Part shown: in pieces, positions 1 to 8,612 of the stretch
How positions within the stretch are numbered: position 1 is the first letter of the stretch
Layout: every line of letters starts with the position of its first letter
Source of the DNA: Marisediminicola sp040546025
GTDB taxonomy: Bacteria; Actinomycetota; Actinomycetes; Actinomycetales; Microbacteriaceae
Assembly (NCBI RefSeq): GCF_040546025.1
Contig: NZ_JBEPNA010000001.1
Coordinates: 535,499 to 599,498 of the forward strand
Reading direction: 5' to 3'
Length of the DNA stretch: 64,000 bases
Translations under genes and position numbers: made by a program
Notes under the pieces: model-generated
The model's input: the letters and a program-made list of their open reading frames with translations, nothing else
Databases searched by the model: none
What the model was told of the DNA's origin: nothing

Positions 1-1242
1 GAGGCCGCCGATGAAGCCGGCGTTCATGAGCAGCGCCACGGCGCCGGCGACGAACCCGGGTGCGATCCCGGGCCTGTCGGCGATGGCGTAGGCGATGTAG
101 CCGGCGAGGGCGGGAACGAGGAAGCCCATCGACGCTGCACCGATCATGAAGAACACGGCGCCGAAGTAGGCGGCGACTCCGCCATCGGGCAGGTTCCAGA
201 GAGTGTTGTTGACGATGATGTCGGCGGCGTTGACGGTGATGTCATAGCCACCGAGCAGGAAGCCCAGCGCAATGAGCAGTCCGCCGCCGGCGACGAACGG
301 GATCATGTAGCTGACGCCCGTGAGCAGCCAGCGCTTGAGCTTCAGGCCGACGTGCTCGTCCGCGCCTCCGCCTGCGCTCGTGGCCGCCTGGCCGGTGTCG
401 GCCACGCGTGCCGCGTTGGGGTTCGATGCTGCGGCGATCGCCTCGGCGATCATCGTGTCGGGGGCGTCGATGCCGCGCTTGACCGGCGACTGGACGACGG
501 GCTTGCCCGCGAACCGTCCCTTGTCGCGCACATCGACGTCGACCGCGAAGATGACGGCGGATGCCGCGGCGATGAGCGCGGGGTCGAGCTGCTTGGCGCC
601 GGACGAGCCCTGCGTCTCCACGTGCAGGGTGACGTCGGCGCGGTCGGCTGCGGCGACGAGGGCGTCGGCGGCCATATACGTGTGTGCGATCCCGGTCGGG
701 CAGGCCGTCACGGCGACGAGCACCGGGCGGTCCGCGCGTGCGGACGGGGCTGCGGAGGCGGCCGCCGGGGCAGCGGCCGGGGTGGCGGGCCCGTCGGCGA
801 CTGCCTCGTCGACGAGGCGCACGATGTCTTCCGGCGCCTTCGCCGAGCGGAGGGCGGCGACGAACTCGGGCTTGATGAGCGAGCGCGCGAGCTTCGACAG
901 CAGCGTGAGGTGGGCCTGGTCAGCGCCATCCGGTGCGGCGATTAAGAAGATCAGGTCGGCCGGGCCGTCAGGGGCGCCGAAGTCGACCCCGGGCGCGGGG
1001 CGTGCCATCGCGAGGGTCGGCTCGGTCACGGCCGACGAGCGGCAGTGAGGGATGGCGATGCCGCCGGGGATTCCGGTGTCGGTCTGGGACTCGCGTTTCC
1101 ACGCGTCGGCGAACAGCGCCTCGACGTCGGTCGCGCGGCCCGATTCGACGACGCGGCTGGCGAGGTACCGGATGACGCCGGCGCGGTCGGTGCCGAGGTC
1201 GGCATCCAGGCTCACGAGCCCGGGTGTGATGAGTGACGACAA
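1..1242 (-). CDS. fruA: PTS fructose transporter subunit IIABC (partial)
   Basis: Membrane fructose-specific PTS permease that imports fructose and phosphorylates it to fructose 1-phosphate. About 413 residues are visible; the C-terminal part lies beyond the window edge. Domains in order: EIIA with the phospho-His motif AIPHCRS (His about residue 66), an Ala/Gly/Pro linker, EIIB with VAVTACPTGIAHTY (phospho-Cys about residue 181), then the start of EIIC with membrane segments from about residue 295. The chosen start is TTG at 1242, preceded by AGGAG with normal spacing; no ATG precedes EIIA in frame. It lies 29 bp downstream of fruK in the same operon. The A-B-C fusion is known for actinobacterial FruA. 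Confidence 0.93.
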   Translation of the reverse strand, partial: MSSLITPGLVSLDADLGTDRAGVIRYLASRVVESGRATDVEALFADAWKRESQTDTGIPGGIAIPHCRSSAVTEPTLAMARPAPGVDFGAPDGPADLIFLIAAPDGADQAHLTLLSKLARSLIKPEFVAALRSAKAPEDIVRLVDEAVADGPATPAAAPAAASAAPSARADRPVLVAVTACPTGIAHTYMAADALVAAADRADVTLHVETQGSSGAKQLDPALIAAASAVIFAVDVDVRDKGRFAGKPVVQSPVKRGIDAPDTMIAEAIAAASNPNAARVADTGQAATSAGGGADEHVGLKLKRWLLTGVSYMIPFVAGGGLLIALGFLLGGYDITVNAADIIVNNTLWNLPDGGVAAYFGAVFFMIGAASMGFLVPALAGYIAYAIADRPGIAPGFVAGAVALLMNAGFIGGL

Positions 1243-1271
1243 TGTGTTCTCCTGACTAATTTCTCTGGGGT

Positions 1272-2243
1272 TCAGTGATCTGCGGTGATCGGGGTGAGGA
1301 CTTCGACCAGCGCTGTCTCGGGGTGGGTCTGGTCGACGGATGGCATGGTGCTTCCCGAAAGTGAGGCGGCGGCGGTGCCGTGGGCGACCGCCTGGGCGAG
1401 GCGAAGCCGCGGCGAATCGCCGCGACGGTCGGCGAGCAGGTATCCCGCGAGCGAGGAGTCGCCGGCGCCGACGGTGCTGCGCACCTCGATCGGAGGCATC
1501 CGCGCGAACCACCCGCCGTCCTCGGTCGCGAGCACGGCTCCCCTGCCGCCGAGGGTGGCGAGAACGGCGCGGCATCCGCGGGCGAGGAGCAGCCGTGCGG
1601 CGGCGAATGCCTGCAGCGGGTCTGCCTCGAGGCTGTCCTCATCGCCGTAGCCGGTGAGCTCGGCGAGCTCCTCGGCGTTGGGTTTCACGAGGTCGACGCC
1701 CACCCCGGAGTCGAGGAGGGCGGCGAACGGGGCGCCGGAGGAGTCGATCGCGATGCGGGGGGTGCTTCCGTTGCCGGCGGCACGCACCGCGCGGACAACC
1801 CGCGCGTAGAAGTCGACCGGGAGCCCGGGCGGCAGGGATCCGGCGAGGACGAGCCACTCGGCCTTGCGCGACTGGGACACCACGACGTCGATGAGGGCCG
1901 CCTCGTCCGCCGCCGTGAGCGTCGGGCCGGGCTCGTTGATCTTCGTCGTCGTGCCGTCAGGCTCGGTCAGCGTGATGTTCGAGCGGATGCGCTCCGCGAT
2001 GCCGAAGCTCACGGCGGGGATCCGCTCGCCACGCAGCGCGACGAGCATGGGGTCGGAGGCGTCTCCCGGAAGCACGGCGATCGTGTCGATGCCCGAGGCG
2101 ATGAGCGCCCGCGAGACGTTCACGCCCTTGCCGCCGGGCTGCTCGCGGGTGGCCGAGGCGCGCTGCACGTCGCCGCGGGCGAGCCTGCCGGTCAGCTCGA
2201 TCGTGCGGTCGAGGCTCGGGTTGGCGGTGAGGGTGACGATCAT
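1272..2243 (-). CDS. fruK: 1-phosphofructokinase
   Basis: Cytoplasmic PfkB-family kinase of 323 aa that converts fructose 1-phosphate, the product of FruA, to fructose 1,6-bisphosphate with ATP. The N-terminal sugar-binding motif with TANPSLDRTIEL and GGKGVNVSRAL and the C-terminal anion-hole/base motif STVGAGDSSLAGYL are both present. Length is normal for the family. Its ATG overlaps the fruR stop codon (ATGA), which indicates translational coupling, and fruA follows 29 bp downstream. The fruR-fruK-fruA order is the classic fructose operon, so the specificity call is firm. Confidence 0.95.
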   Translation of the reverse strand: MIVTLTANPSLDRTIELTGRLARGDVQRASATREQPGGKGVNVSRALIASGIDTIAVLPGDASDPMLVALRGERIPAVSFGIAERIRSNITLTEPDGTTTKINEPGPTLTAADEAALIDVVVSQSRKAEWLVLAGSLPPGLPVDFYARVVRAVRAAGNGSTPRIAIDSSGAPFAALLDSGVGVDLVKPNAEELAELTGYGDEDSLEADPLQAFAAARLLLARGCRAVLATLGGRGAVLATEDGGWFARMPPIEVRSTVGAGDSSLAGYLLADRRGDSPRLRLAQAVAHGTAAASLSGSTMPSVDQTHPETALVEVLTPITADH

Positions 2244-3028
2244 GCGACCATCACCTCCACTCCGGCGTCGTCGAGCGCGGCGGACAGGTCGGGTGCGGGG
2301 GAGTCGTTCGTGATGAGCATGTCGAGGTCGGCGAGGCCGGCGAACCGGACGAGCGTCTCCTCGCCGAGCTTCGTGGCGTCGACGAGCGCGACCGCTCGCC
2401 GGGCGCCCAGGGTGAAAGCGGTCTTCACGGCTGACTCCTCTTCGTCGGGGGTGCTCAGCCCGAATTCGGCGTGCACCCCGTTGGCGCCGATGAAGGCGAT
2501 GTCCGGGCGCAGGCGGGCGAGCTGCGCGATGGTCGTCGATCCGACGGCGGCACTGGTGATGCCGCGGAGGCGTCCGCCGAGCAGGTTGACCTCGATGTCG
2601 GGGTTCTCGGCGACGGTGAGGGCGATGCGCACCGAGTTGGTGATGACGACGAGCGACTGGTGCGGGGCCTCCGGAGACCAGCGCGCGATGTGCTCGGCGA
2701 GCCGGCCCGTCGTGGTGCCGGCGTCGATCGCGATCGCGCCGCTGAAGGATGCCGGGATGAGGGTCATGGCCGCTACGGCGATGCGCTCCTTGGCGTCGGC
2801 ATTGCGGCTCAGTCGCGACGGGACGCTCTCCTCGAGTCGGCTGGTCAGGGAGGCGGCGACGGCGCCGCCGTGGACGCGGCGGAGCACTCCGCGCGTCTCG
2901 AGCTGGGCGAGGTCGCGGCGCACGGTCTCGCTCGTCACGTCGAACTCGCGGGCCAGATCGACGACGGCGACGCGTCCCGTCGCGGTCACGAGCCGTTCGA
3001 CACGGTCCTGTCGCTCTTCTGCGTACAC
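2240..3028 (-). CDS. fruR: DeoR-family transcriptional regulator of the fructose operon
   Basis: DNA-binding repressor of 262 aa. An N-terminal DeoR helix-turn-helix (VAVVDLAREFDVTSETVRRD, about residues 20-40) is followed by the characteristic VHGGAVA stretch and a DeoR C-terminal sensor domain (AIDAGTTTGRLA; later VDATKLGEE) that binds a phosphorylated sugar. As the first gene of the fructose operon it probably represses its own transcription and is relieved by fructose 1-phosphate or a related ester; that ligand is inferred from family and context. The AT-rich leader upstream (3060-3140) carries a recognisable promoter. Confidence 0.9.
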   Translation of the reverse strand: MYAEERQDRVERLVTATGRVAVVDLAREFDVTSETVRRDLAQLETRGVLRRVHGGAVAASLTSRLEESVPSRLSRNADAKERIAVAAMTLIPASFSGAIAIDAGTTTGRLAEHIARWSPEAPHQSLVVITNSVRIALTVAENPDIEVNLLGGRLRGITSAAVGSTTIAQLARLRPDIAFIGANGVHAEFGLSTPDEEESAVKTAFTLGARRAVALVDATKLGEETLVRFAGLADLDMLITNDSPAPDLSAALDDAGVEVMVA

Positions 3029-3427
3029 CTGTTGTCCCCTTCGACTTCAGGAAGCGCGTGCGGTGCGCTTTCTGTGTTTATGTGACATTAGCGATTGAAA
3101 CCAACCAAAGCAACACATTCACACAAAAAACAACAAACAGATTGTGGCTCTGCTTTCATCATTCAGGAGTTGGGGCGGCCGGTCGACTCGGCGGCCCTTT
3201 CATAATTCAGGAGGGGATAGGAGTCGGCGGCGGGCGGCGCGCACGAAAACTCCTGGTCGCGCGAGAATCGTGCGCTGGATGCCGGTTGACGTGCCACTTG
3301 CAGCATCCGTCCCGCAGTTTCCGACGCCGCCCCGTCAACTCTCCTGAATCGTGAGAGCAGCCAAGACGCGCCCGGGGCCGCCCTTGCCTCATCACTCCTG
3401 AATAATGAAAGTGAAGCGGCCGGCGGG
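3029..3427. repeat. Intergenic region with four copies of a 17-bp inverted/direct repeat
   Basis: A 399-bp spacer with no credible gene. It holds the fruR promoter at its left end and four copies of the 17-mer CTTTCATNATTCAGGAG. Two are in plus orientation (3153-3169 and 3197-3213) and two in minus orientation (3341-3357, less perfect, and 3395-3411), so the pairs face each other around a GC-rich centre. Each copy is followed by a GGCGGC-rich stretch. No ORF across it has the codon pattern of its neighbours. Confidence 0.75.
3085..3113 (-). promoter_or_regulatory. Predicted promoter of fruRKA
   Basis: On the minus strand, TTGCTT (3113-3108) and TAATGT (3090-3085) are separated by exactly 17 bp, 57 bp before the fruR start. 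The surrounding 3060-3140 is markedly AT-rich for this genome and contains repeated TTTGTTG/TTGGTTGG-like words that could be DeoR operator half-sites. The promoter is visible by consensus only; the operator role is inferred. Confidence 0.55.
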
Positions 3428-4270
3428 TCAGGCGCTGAGGCGGGCGATCTGGTCGGCGGTCAGCACGAGGTCGGCGGCGAGGGCCGAATCGCGGATGCTG
3501 GCCGGGCGGCGCGCCCCCGGAATCGCGATCATCGTGTGCTGCAGCGCGAGCTCCCAGGCCAGGATGACCCGCTGCGGGCTCACGCCGAGCGCCGCCGCGA
3601 CCTCGGCCGCGACCGGAAACGCGTCGGCGATCTCGCCCGCGCGGGACGCGCCGCCGAGCGGGCCCCAGGCGAGGAACGCGATTTCGTGCTCGGCGCAGTA
3701 GTCGAGCTCGTCCTCGCTCGAGCGGTAGGAGGGTGAGAACTGGTTCTGCACCGAGGCGAGCCGTCCGCCGAGCACGTGGTCGGCGGACCGGATCTGCGCG
3801 ATTGTCGCGTTCGAGATGCCGGCGAGGCGGATGACACCCTCCTCGAGCAGCTCGCGCAGGGCGCCGACCGACTCCTCCCACGGCACCCCGGGGTCGGGGC
3901 GGTGCAGCTGGTAGAGCCCGATCGAGTCGACGCCGAGCCGCTTCGCGGAGGCGCGCGCTGCCGCCTTGAGGTGCTCCGGGGTGCCGTCGCGGTCCCAGGG
4001 GCCGCCGGCACGGTAGACGAGTCCGCCCTTCGTCGCGACGAGCACCTCCTCGCCCCGGCCGGCCAGCGCCGACGCGAGGAGCTCCTCGTTGTGTCCCTGC
4101 GCATCCGAGGTGTACGCATCCGCGGTGTCGATCAGTGTGACGCCGGCGTCGAGCGCGGCGTGGATCGTGGCGATCGCGGCATCACGATCCGGGCGCCCGG
4201 GAACCGACAGGGGCATCGCTCCGAGCCCGATGGCGCTGACCTTGACGTCTCCGATGCGGCGATATCTCAT
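3428..4270 (-). CDS. Aldo/keto reductase
   Basis: Cytoplasmic NADPH-dependent oxidoreductase of the AKR superfamily, 280 aa. The (beta/alpha)8 fold signature residues are visible: Asp and Tyr in DTADAY, Lys in VATKGG and His in YQLHRPDP form the usual catalytic tetrad, and a cofactor-binding IPGARRPA segment lies near the C terminus. The substrate cannot be read from sequence. It stands alone, separated from the fructose operon by the repeat-bearing spacer and from the transpeptidase gene by 40 bp. Confidence 0.9.
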   Translation of the reverse strand: MRYRRIGDVKVSAIGLGAMPLSVPGRPDRDAAIATIHAALDAGVTLIDTADAYTSDAQGHNEELLASALAGRGEEVLVATKGGLVYRAGGPWDRDGTPEHLKAAARASAKRLGVDSIGLYQLHRPDPGVPWEESVGALRELLEEGVIRLAGISNATIAQIRSADHVLGGRLASVQNQFSPSYRSSEDELDYCAEHEIAFLAWGPLGGASRAGEIADAFPVAAEVAAALGVSPQRVILAWELALQHTMIAIPGARRPASIRDSALAADLVLTADQIARLSA

Positions 4271-4310
4271 TGTGCGAGCCTAGGCGCGGCGGCGAGGGGA
4301 GGCCGCCCGC

Positions 4311-5069
4311 TCACTCGATCGTGATCGGCGTGCCGAGCGGCAGAACCTGCGCGAGGGCGGTGATCACCTCGTTCGAGAGCCGGATGCATCCGTGGCTCAC
4401 GGCGGTGCCGATGCTCGCGGTGTCCTCGGTGCCGTGCAGCCCGATCTGGCCCGGACCGCCCCCGAAGCTCGTGAGCACGTCGGAGAACGCCGACAGCCCG
4501 AAGGCGAACGGCCCGTAGCCGGCGTTGGTCGGCTCGAGAAGCTCCGTCAGGTAGAACGATCCGAGCGGCGTCGGCGTGCCACCCGTTCCGGTCGCCGCCG
4601 GGTAGGCCTCCACGAGCTCGTCGTTGCGATACACCGACAGCGTGTTCTCCGCGGTCGATACGACGAGGCTGTACTCGAGTCGAGCCAGGCTCACCTCGCT
4701 CGCGCGGATCCAACCCATGCTGCCATTCGGACGCTGCGCCAGGGCGACCCGCAGCCAGTCACCGCGGTCCTCCACCAGCAGGAAGGTCAGCGGGGCACCC
4801 GAGGAGATGGGGCTCGCGAGAGTGTCGACGAGCTCGCCCTCCGGGGCCGAGTGCACGGCGACGCTCGCGCCGCCGGCGGTGGCCGCGATCCCGACGGGAG
4901 CGGGGGTCGGCGAGGGCGATGGGGCGGGCGATGCGGGCGCGGATGCAGGGGCGGATGCTGCGGGCCGGGCCGGCGCTTCCGTCGCGCAGCCCGCGAGGAG
5001 CGCGGCGCCGAGCAGGGCAGAGACCCCCGCCGCCGCAATCATCCGAGCGGGCCGCGCCCCTCGGATCAT
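4311..5069 (-). CDS. L,D-transpeptidase lipoprotein (YkuD domain)
   Basis: Cell-envelope enzyme of 252 aa that would cross-link or remodel peptidoglycan between meso-diaminopimelate residues. A lipoprotein signal with lipobox LLAGC (Cys about residue 28) is followed by an Ala/Pro/Ser-rich spacer, an SH3-like segment (about 65-125) and a YkuD domain with LHGTED and the catalytic motif SHGCIRLS near residue 228. Its ATG overlaps the stop of the upstream ice-binding gene (ATGA), so the two are probably translated together. The anchored enzyme would work outside the membrane. Confidence 0.9.
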   Translation of the reverse strand: MIRGARPARMIAAAGVSALLGAALLAGCATEAPARPAASAPASAPASPAPSPSPTPAPVGIAATAGGASVAVHSAPEGELVDTLASPISSGAPLTFLLVEDRGDWLRVALAQRPNGSMGWIRASEVSLARLEYSLVVSTAENTLSVYRNDELVEAYPAATGTGGTPTPLGSFYLTELLEPTNAGYGPFAFGLSAFSDVLTSFGGGPGQIGLHGTEDTASIGTAVSHGCIRLSNEVITALAQVLPLGTPITIE

Positions 5070-5875
5070 CCGGTGAACGTCGCGCGGCCCTGGACCGGCA
5101 CGGCCGGAGGCGCCACGGGTGTGTCGTCGACCGCGGTGGTGTCCCCGGCGCAGTCGGTAGGAACGGTGATGACGTTGGCGTCGAGCGTCACGGCACCATT
5201 GCGGGCAAGGAGTCGGCCCTCGACCGTAGCGGCGGACTCGGCCGTGATGGAGGTCAGCGCGAGGACCGTTCCGACGAACTGCGAGCCGCTGCCCAGAGTC
5301 GTGGAGCTGCCGACCTGCCAGAACACGTTGCAGGGGTTGATGTCGCCCTGCAGGGCGACCCGGCTGCCCGACCCGGTGATGAGGGTGCTCGCGGCCTGGA
5401 AGATGAACACAGAGCTGGAGTCGCCGACGAGAGTGACGGTGCCGGTGAGCCCGAGGTCTCCGCCCGAGTAGACGCCCGACACGAGCTCGCGTCCGGTGAG
5501 GTCGATGATTCCACTCTCGACCGGCAGGCGGCCGGCCGCGTCGTCAAACGCGATCGTGAGGTCGGCCTGCGCGCTGGCGGCGACGGCATCCGCGGCGTGG
5601 ATCTCGCCGTTGTTCACGAGTCCCGGCGGGAAGCCGGTCACGGCGGCGTCCGGGCTGACGCCGACGTCGCCGCTGATGACGGTCGGGGTGCCGGTGTTCG
5701 TGACGGTCGTGCCGGCGAGAACGGCGAAACTCTCGGCGGTGCCGAGGCCGACCGGCGCCTCGGCCGCGAACGCGGGTAGCGCGGACGGCGCGGTGGACAG
5801 GCCGACCGCGACCGCGACCGCGAGGGTCAGTGCCGTCAGGCGACGTGCCGAAATCGTGGACGAGAAGTTCTTCAC
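5066..5875 (-). CDS. Ice-binding protein, DUF3494 family
   Basis: Secreted protein of about 269 aa. A Sec signal (ISARRLTALTLAVAVAVGLS ... AFAAEA) precedes a DUF3494 domain: LGTAESFAVLAGTTVTNTG at its start, SGVYSGG in the middle and GTVLALTSIT near the end, the usual landmarks of this discontinuous beta-solenoid that binds ice faces. I chose GTG at 5875, which has GGGAGA upstream and begins a normal signal peptide; a longer reading from 5983 would add 36 residues with no signal character. No LPXTG or other anchor is visible at the C terminus. The gene overlaps the L,D-transpeptidase gene downstream. Confidence 0.9.
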   Translation of the reverse strand: MKNFSSTISARRLTALTLAVAVAVGLSTAPSALPAFAAEAPVGLGTAESFAVLAGTTVTNTGTPTVISGDVGVSPDAAVTGFPPGLVNNGEIHAADAVAASAQADLTIAFDDAAGRLPVESGIIDLTGRELVSGVYSGGDLGLTGTVTLVGDSSSVFIFQAASTLITGSGSRVALQGDINPCNVFWQVGSSTTLGSGSQFVGTVLALTSITAESAATVEGRLLARNGAVTLDANVITVPTDCAGDTTAVDDTPVAPPAVPVQGRATFTG

Positions 5876-6051
5876 GGTGGATCTCCCGAAATGCTTTAGC
5901 GCGGTTGTGAGCCACTGCCGGTCGCCAACATCGCGCCTGCCCCTGTTAGTCGGACAGTACACCAAGTTTCGAGGCGCACACACTATGATCCGCGTCTCGC
6001 CCCGCGGCGCCCGGCAATAACACCGGGTGTGCGCCGAATAGGATGGAGCGC

Positions 6052-7644
6052 ATGGCCGCTGGAGACTCTTTCTATATCGCGACCCCCATCTTCTACGTCA
6101 ACGACGTTCCGCACATCGGGCACGCGTACACCGAGGTGGCGGCGGACGTTCTGGCCAGGTGGCACCGGCAGAGCGGCGACGACACCTGGCTGCTCACGGG
6201 CACCGACGAGCACGGGCAGAAGATCCTGCGCACCGCCGTCGCGAACGACTCGACCCCGCAGGCCTGGGCCGACAAGCTCGTCAACGAGTCGTGGCTGCCG
6301 CTGCTGCAGACGATCAACATCGACAACGACGACTTCATCCGCACGACCGACGAGCGGCACGAGTCCGCGGTCAAGATCTTCCTGCAGAAGCTCTACGACG
6401 ACGGCTTCATCTACTCGGGCGAATACGAGGGCTACTACTGTGTCGGCTGCGAGGAGTACAAGCAGCTCGACGACCTCCTCGAGGCCGAGTCCGGCGACTA
6501 CGCCGGCCAGCTGGTCTGCAAGATCCACACCCGCCCGGTGGAGATTCTCAAAGAACGCAACTACTTCTTCCGGATGAGCGACTTCCAGCAGAAGCTGCTT
6601 GACCTCTACGAGTCCCGCCCGGACTTCATCCAGCCCGACAGCGTGCGCAACGAGATCATCCAGTTCGTGAAGTCGGGGCTGCAGGATCTCTCGATCTCCC
6701 GCTCGAGCTTCGACTGGGGAATCAAGATCCCGTGGGACGACAGCCACGTGCTCTACGTCTGGTTCGACGCGCTGCTCAACTACATCACCGCGATCGGCTA
6801 TGGCACCGACGACGACAACTTCCGTCGCCGCTGGCCCGCAACGCAACTCGTCGGCAAGGACATCGCCCGCTTCCACGCCGTCATCTGGCCCGCAATGCTC
6901 ATGGCCGCCGGCCTCGAGGTGCCCACACGCGTCTTCGGCCACGGCTGGCTGCTCGTCGGCGGCGAGAAGATGTCCAAGTCGAAGCTGACCGGCATCGCGC
7001 CGAGCCAGATCACGGAGACCTTCGGCGTCGACGCGTTCCGCTACTACTTCATGAGTGCGATCAACTTCGGCCAGGACGGCTCGTTCAGCTGGGAGGACCT
7101 CGCCGCGAGATACCAGTCCGAGCTCGCCAACGGCTTCGGCAACCTCGCCTCCCGCGTCATCGCGATGGTCAACAAGTACTTCGACGGCGCCATCCCGAGC
7201 CCGGCCGAGTACACCGAGGCCGACCTGGGCATCCAGTCGGTCGTGAAGCAGGCCGCGGAGAAGGCGGATGCCGCCATCCAGCGCCTCGCCATCCACGAGG
7301 CCATCGCCAGCGTGTGGACGATCGTCGACGAACTCAACGGCTACATCACGCTCCAGGAGCCGTGGGCGCTCGCCAAGGACGAGGCCAACCGCGCCCGCCT
7401 CGGCACCGTGCTGTACACCGCCGCCGAGGGGCTCCGCGCGCTCGCCGTGCTGCTATCGCCCGTCATTCCCGACTCGACCCACAAGCTGTGGAGCGCGATC
7501 GGCGCCGCCCACGAGCTCGGCCACGTCACCGACCAGGTGATCGTGGATGCCGGGCACTGGGGCCAGCTGCCGCCCGCGAGCCGGGTGCACTCGATCGACG
7601 CGCTGTTCCCGCGCATCGAATCTCCGGAGCCGGCGGGAGTATGA
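6052..7644 (+). CDS. metG: Methionyl-tRNA synthetase
   Basis: Charges tRNA-Met with methionine in the cytoplasm. About 530 aa, the short form lacking a C-terminal tRNA-binding extension. Class I signatures are HIGH within DVPHIGHAYTEV and KMSKS within GEKMSKSKLTG. A single zinc-knuckle motif CVGCEEY lies at about residue 130. Start: ATG at 6052 has GGATGGAG just upstream and gives MAAGDSFYIATPIFY; an ATG at 6043 in the same frame is possible but lies inside that Shine-Dalgarno sequence. The stop overlaps the tatD start (ATGA). Confidence 0.96.
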   Translation: MAAGDSFYIATPIFYVNDVPHIGHAYTEVAADVLARWHRQSGDDTWLLTGTDEHGQKILRTAVANDSTPQAWADKLVNESWLPLLQTINIDNDDFIRTTDERHESAVKIFLQKLYDDGFIYSGEYEGYYCVGCEEYKQLDDLLEAESGDYAGQLVCKIHTRPVEILKERNYFFRMSDFQQKLLDLYESRPDFIQPDSVRNEIIQFVKSGLQDLSISRSSFDWGIKIPWDDSHVLYVWFDALLNYITAIGYGTDDDNFRRRWPATQLVGKDIARFHAVIWPAMLMAAGLEVPTRVFGHGWLLVGGEKMSKSKLTGIAPSQITETFGVDAFRYYFMSAINFGQDGSFSWEDLAARYQSELANGFGNLASRVIAMVNKYFDGAIPSPAEYTEADLGIQSVVKQAAEKADAAIQRLAIHEAIASVWTIVDELNGYITLQEPWALAKDEANRARLGTVLYTAAEGLRALAVLLSPVIPDSTHKLWSAIGAAHELGHVTDQVIVDAGHWGQLPPASRVHSIDALFPRIESPEPAGV

Positions 7645-8612
7645 GCGAGCACGCGGGCGATCCGTCGAACTACATTCGCAAGCGCGAGTCCCGCGCCGAG
7701 CACGGCCAGACGCGCGACCTGAGCTACCCTCCCCTGCCGCCATCGCTCGTCGTGCCCTGCTACGACAACCACACCCACCTCGAGATCGCCGACGGCAACG
7801 ACCCGCTCGACTACCTGCAGCAGCTCGACATGGCCTCGAGCGTCGGCATCCGCGGCGTCGTGCAGGTCGGCGGAGACCTCGAAACATCCCGCTGGTCGGC
7901 CGAGATGGCGGCCCGTGAACCGCGGATGCTGGCGGCCGTCGCCATCCATCCGAACGAGGCACCGGCCTACGCGGCAGCCGGCACGCTCGACGCCGCGATC
8001 GCCGAGATCGACGAACTCGCCGCCCGCCCGCGAGTGCGCGCGATCGGCGAGACCGGACTCGACTACTTCCGCACCGGCGAGGAGGGCCGCCCCGCCCAGC
8101 ACCACTCGTTCGAGGCGCACATCGCCATCGCGAACAAGCACGATCTCGCGATGCAGATCCACGACCGCGAGGCGCACGACGACGTCATCGAGACGCTGCT
8201 GCGGGTCGGCGCCCCCGAGCGCACCGTCTTCCACTGCTTCTCCGGCGACGCCGCAATGGCGAGGATCTGCGCCGACAACGGCTGGTACCTCTCCTTCGCC
8301 GGCAACATCACCTTCAAGAACGCGTCGAACCTGCGCGAGGCGCTCGAGGTGATCCCGCGCGACCGCATCCTGGTCGAGACGGATGCCCCGTTCCTCACCC
8401 CGCTCCCGCACCGCGGCCGCCCGAACTCCCCGTACCTGATCCCGGTGACGCTGCGGTTCATGGCCGAGCACCTCGGCACCGACGTCGCGATGCTCGCCGC
8501 GCAGGTCTCCTCGAACACCGAGCTCGTCTACGGGAGCTGGGACGCGGAGCCCGTGGCGAACGGCGGCGCCTCGCCGTGGGACGAGGCCATCGACCCGTCC
8601 GAACTCGCCTGA
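7641..8612 (+). CDS. tatD: TatD family metal-dependent hydrolase
   Basis: Putative 3'-5' DNase/hydrolase of the TatD family, 323 aa. Metal-binding landmarks are DNHTHLEI near the N terminus, the Glu in GETGLDYFR, IHDREAH and FHCFSGD, with the terminal ETDAPFLTP motif. The enzyme acts in the cytoplasm; the family is linked to DNA repair and degradation. The start ATG overlaps the metG stop, and its stop TGA overlaps the rsmA start (TGATG), so metG-tatD-rsmA is one tightly coupled unit. The first 45 residues are an extension before the barrel. Confidence 0.93.
   Translation: MSEHAGDPSNYIRKRESRAEHGQTRDLSYPPLPPSLVVPCYDNHTHLEIADGNDPLDYLQQLDMASSVGIRGVVQVGGDLETSRWSAEMAAREPRMLAAVAIHPNEAPAYAAAGTLDAAIAEIDELAARPRVRAIGETGLDYFRTGEEGRPAQHHSFEAHIAIANKHDLAMQIHDREAHDDVIETLLRVGAPERTVFHCFSGDAAMARICADNGWYLSFAGNITFKNASNLREALEVIPRDRILVETDAPFLTPLPHRGRPNSPYLIPVTLRFMAEHLGTDVAMLAAQVSSNTELVYGSWDAEPVANGGASPWDEAIDPSELA

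Noticed and set aside
3058..3354. ORFs across the spacer with the 17-bp elements
   Set aside because: Codon usage unlike neighbouring genes, and they run through inverted repeats; no recognisable domain.
4267..4713. Minus-strand ORF within the L,D-transpeptidase gene
   Set aside because: Out-of-frame shadow of the YkuD gene, with Arg-rich composition typical of such shadows.
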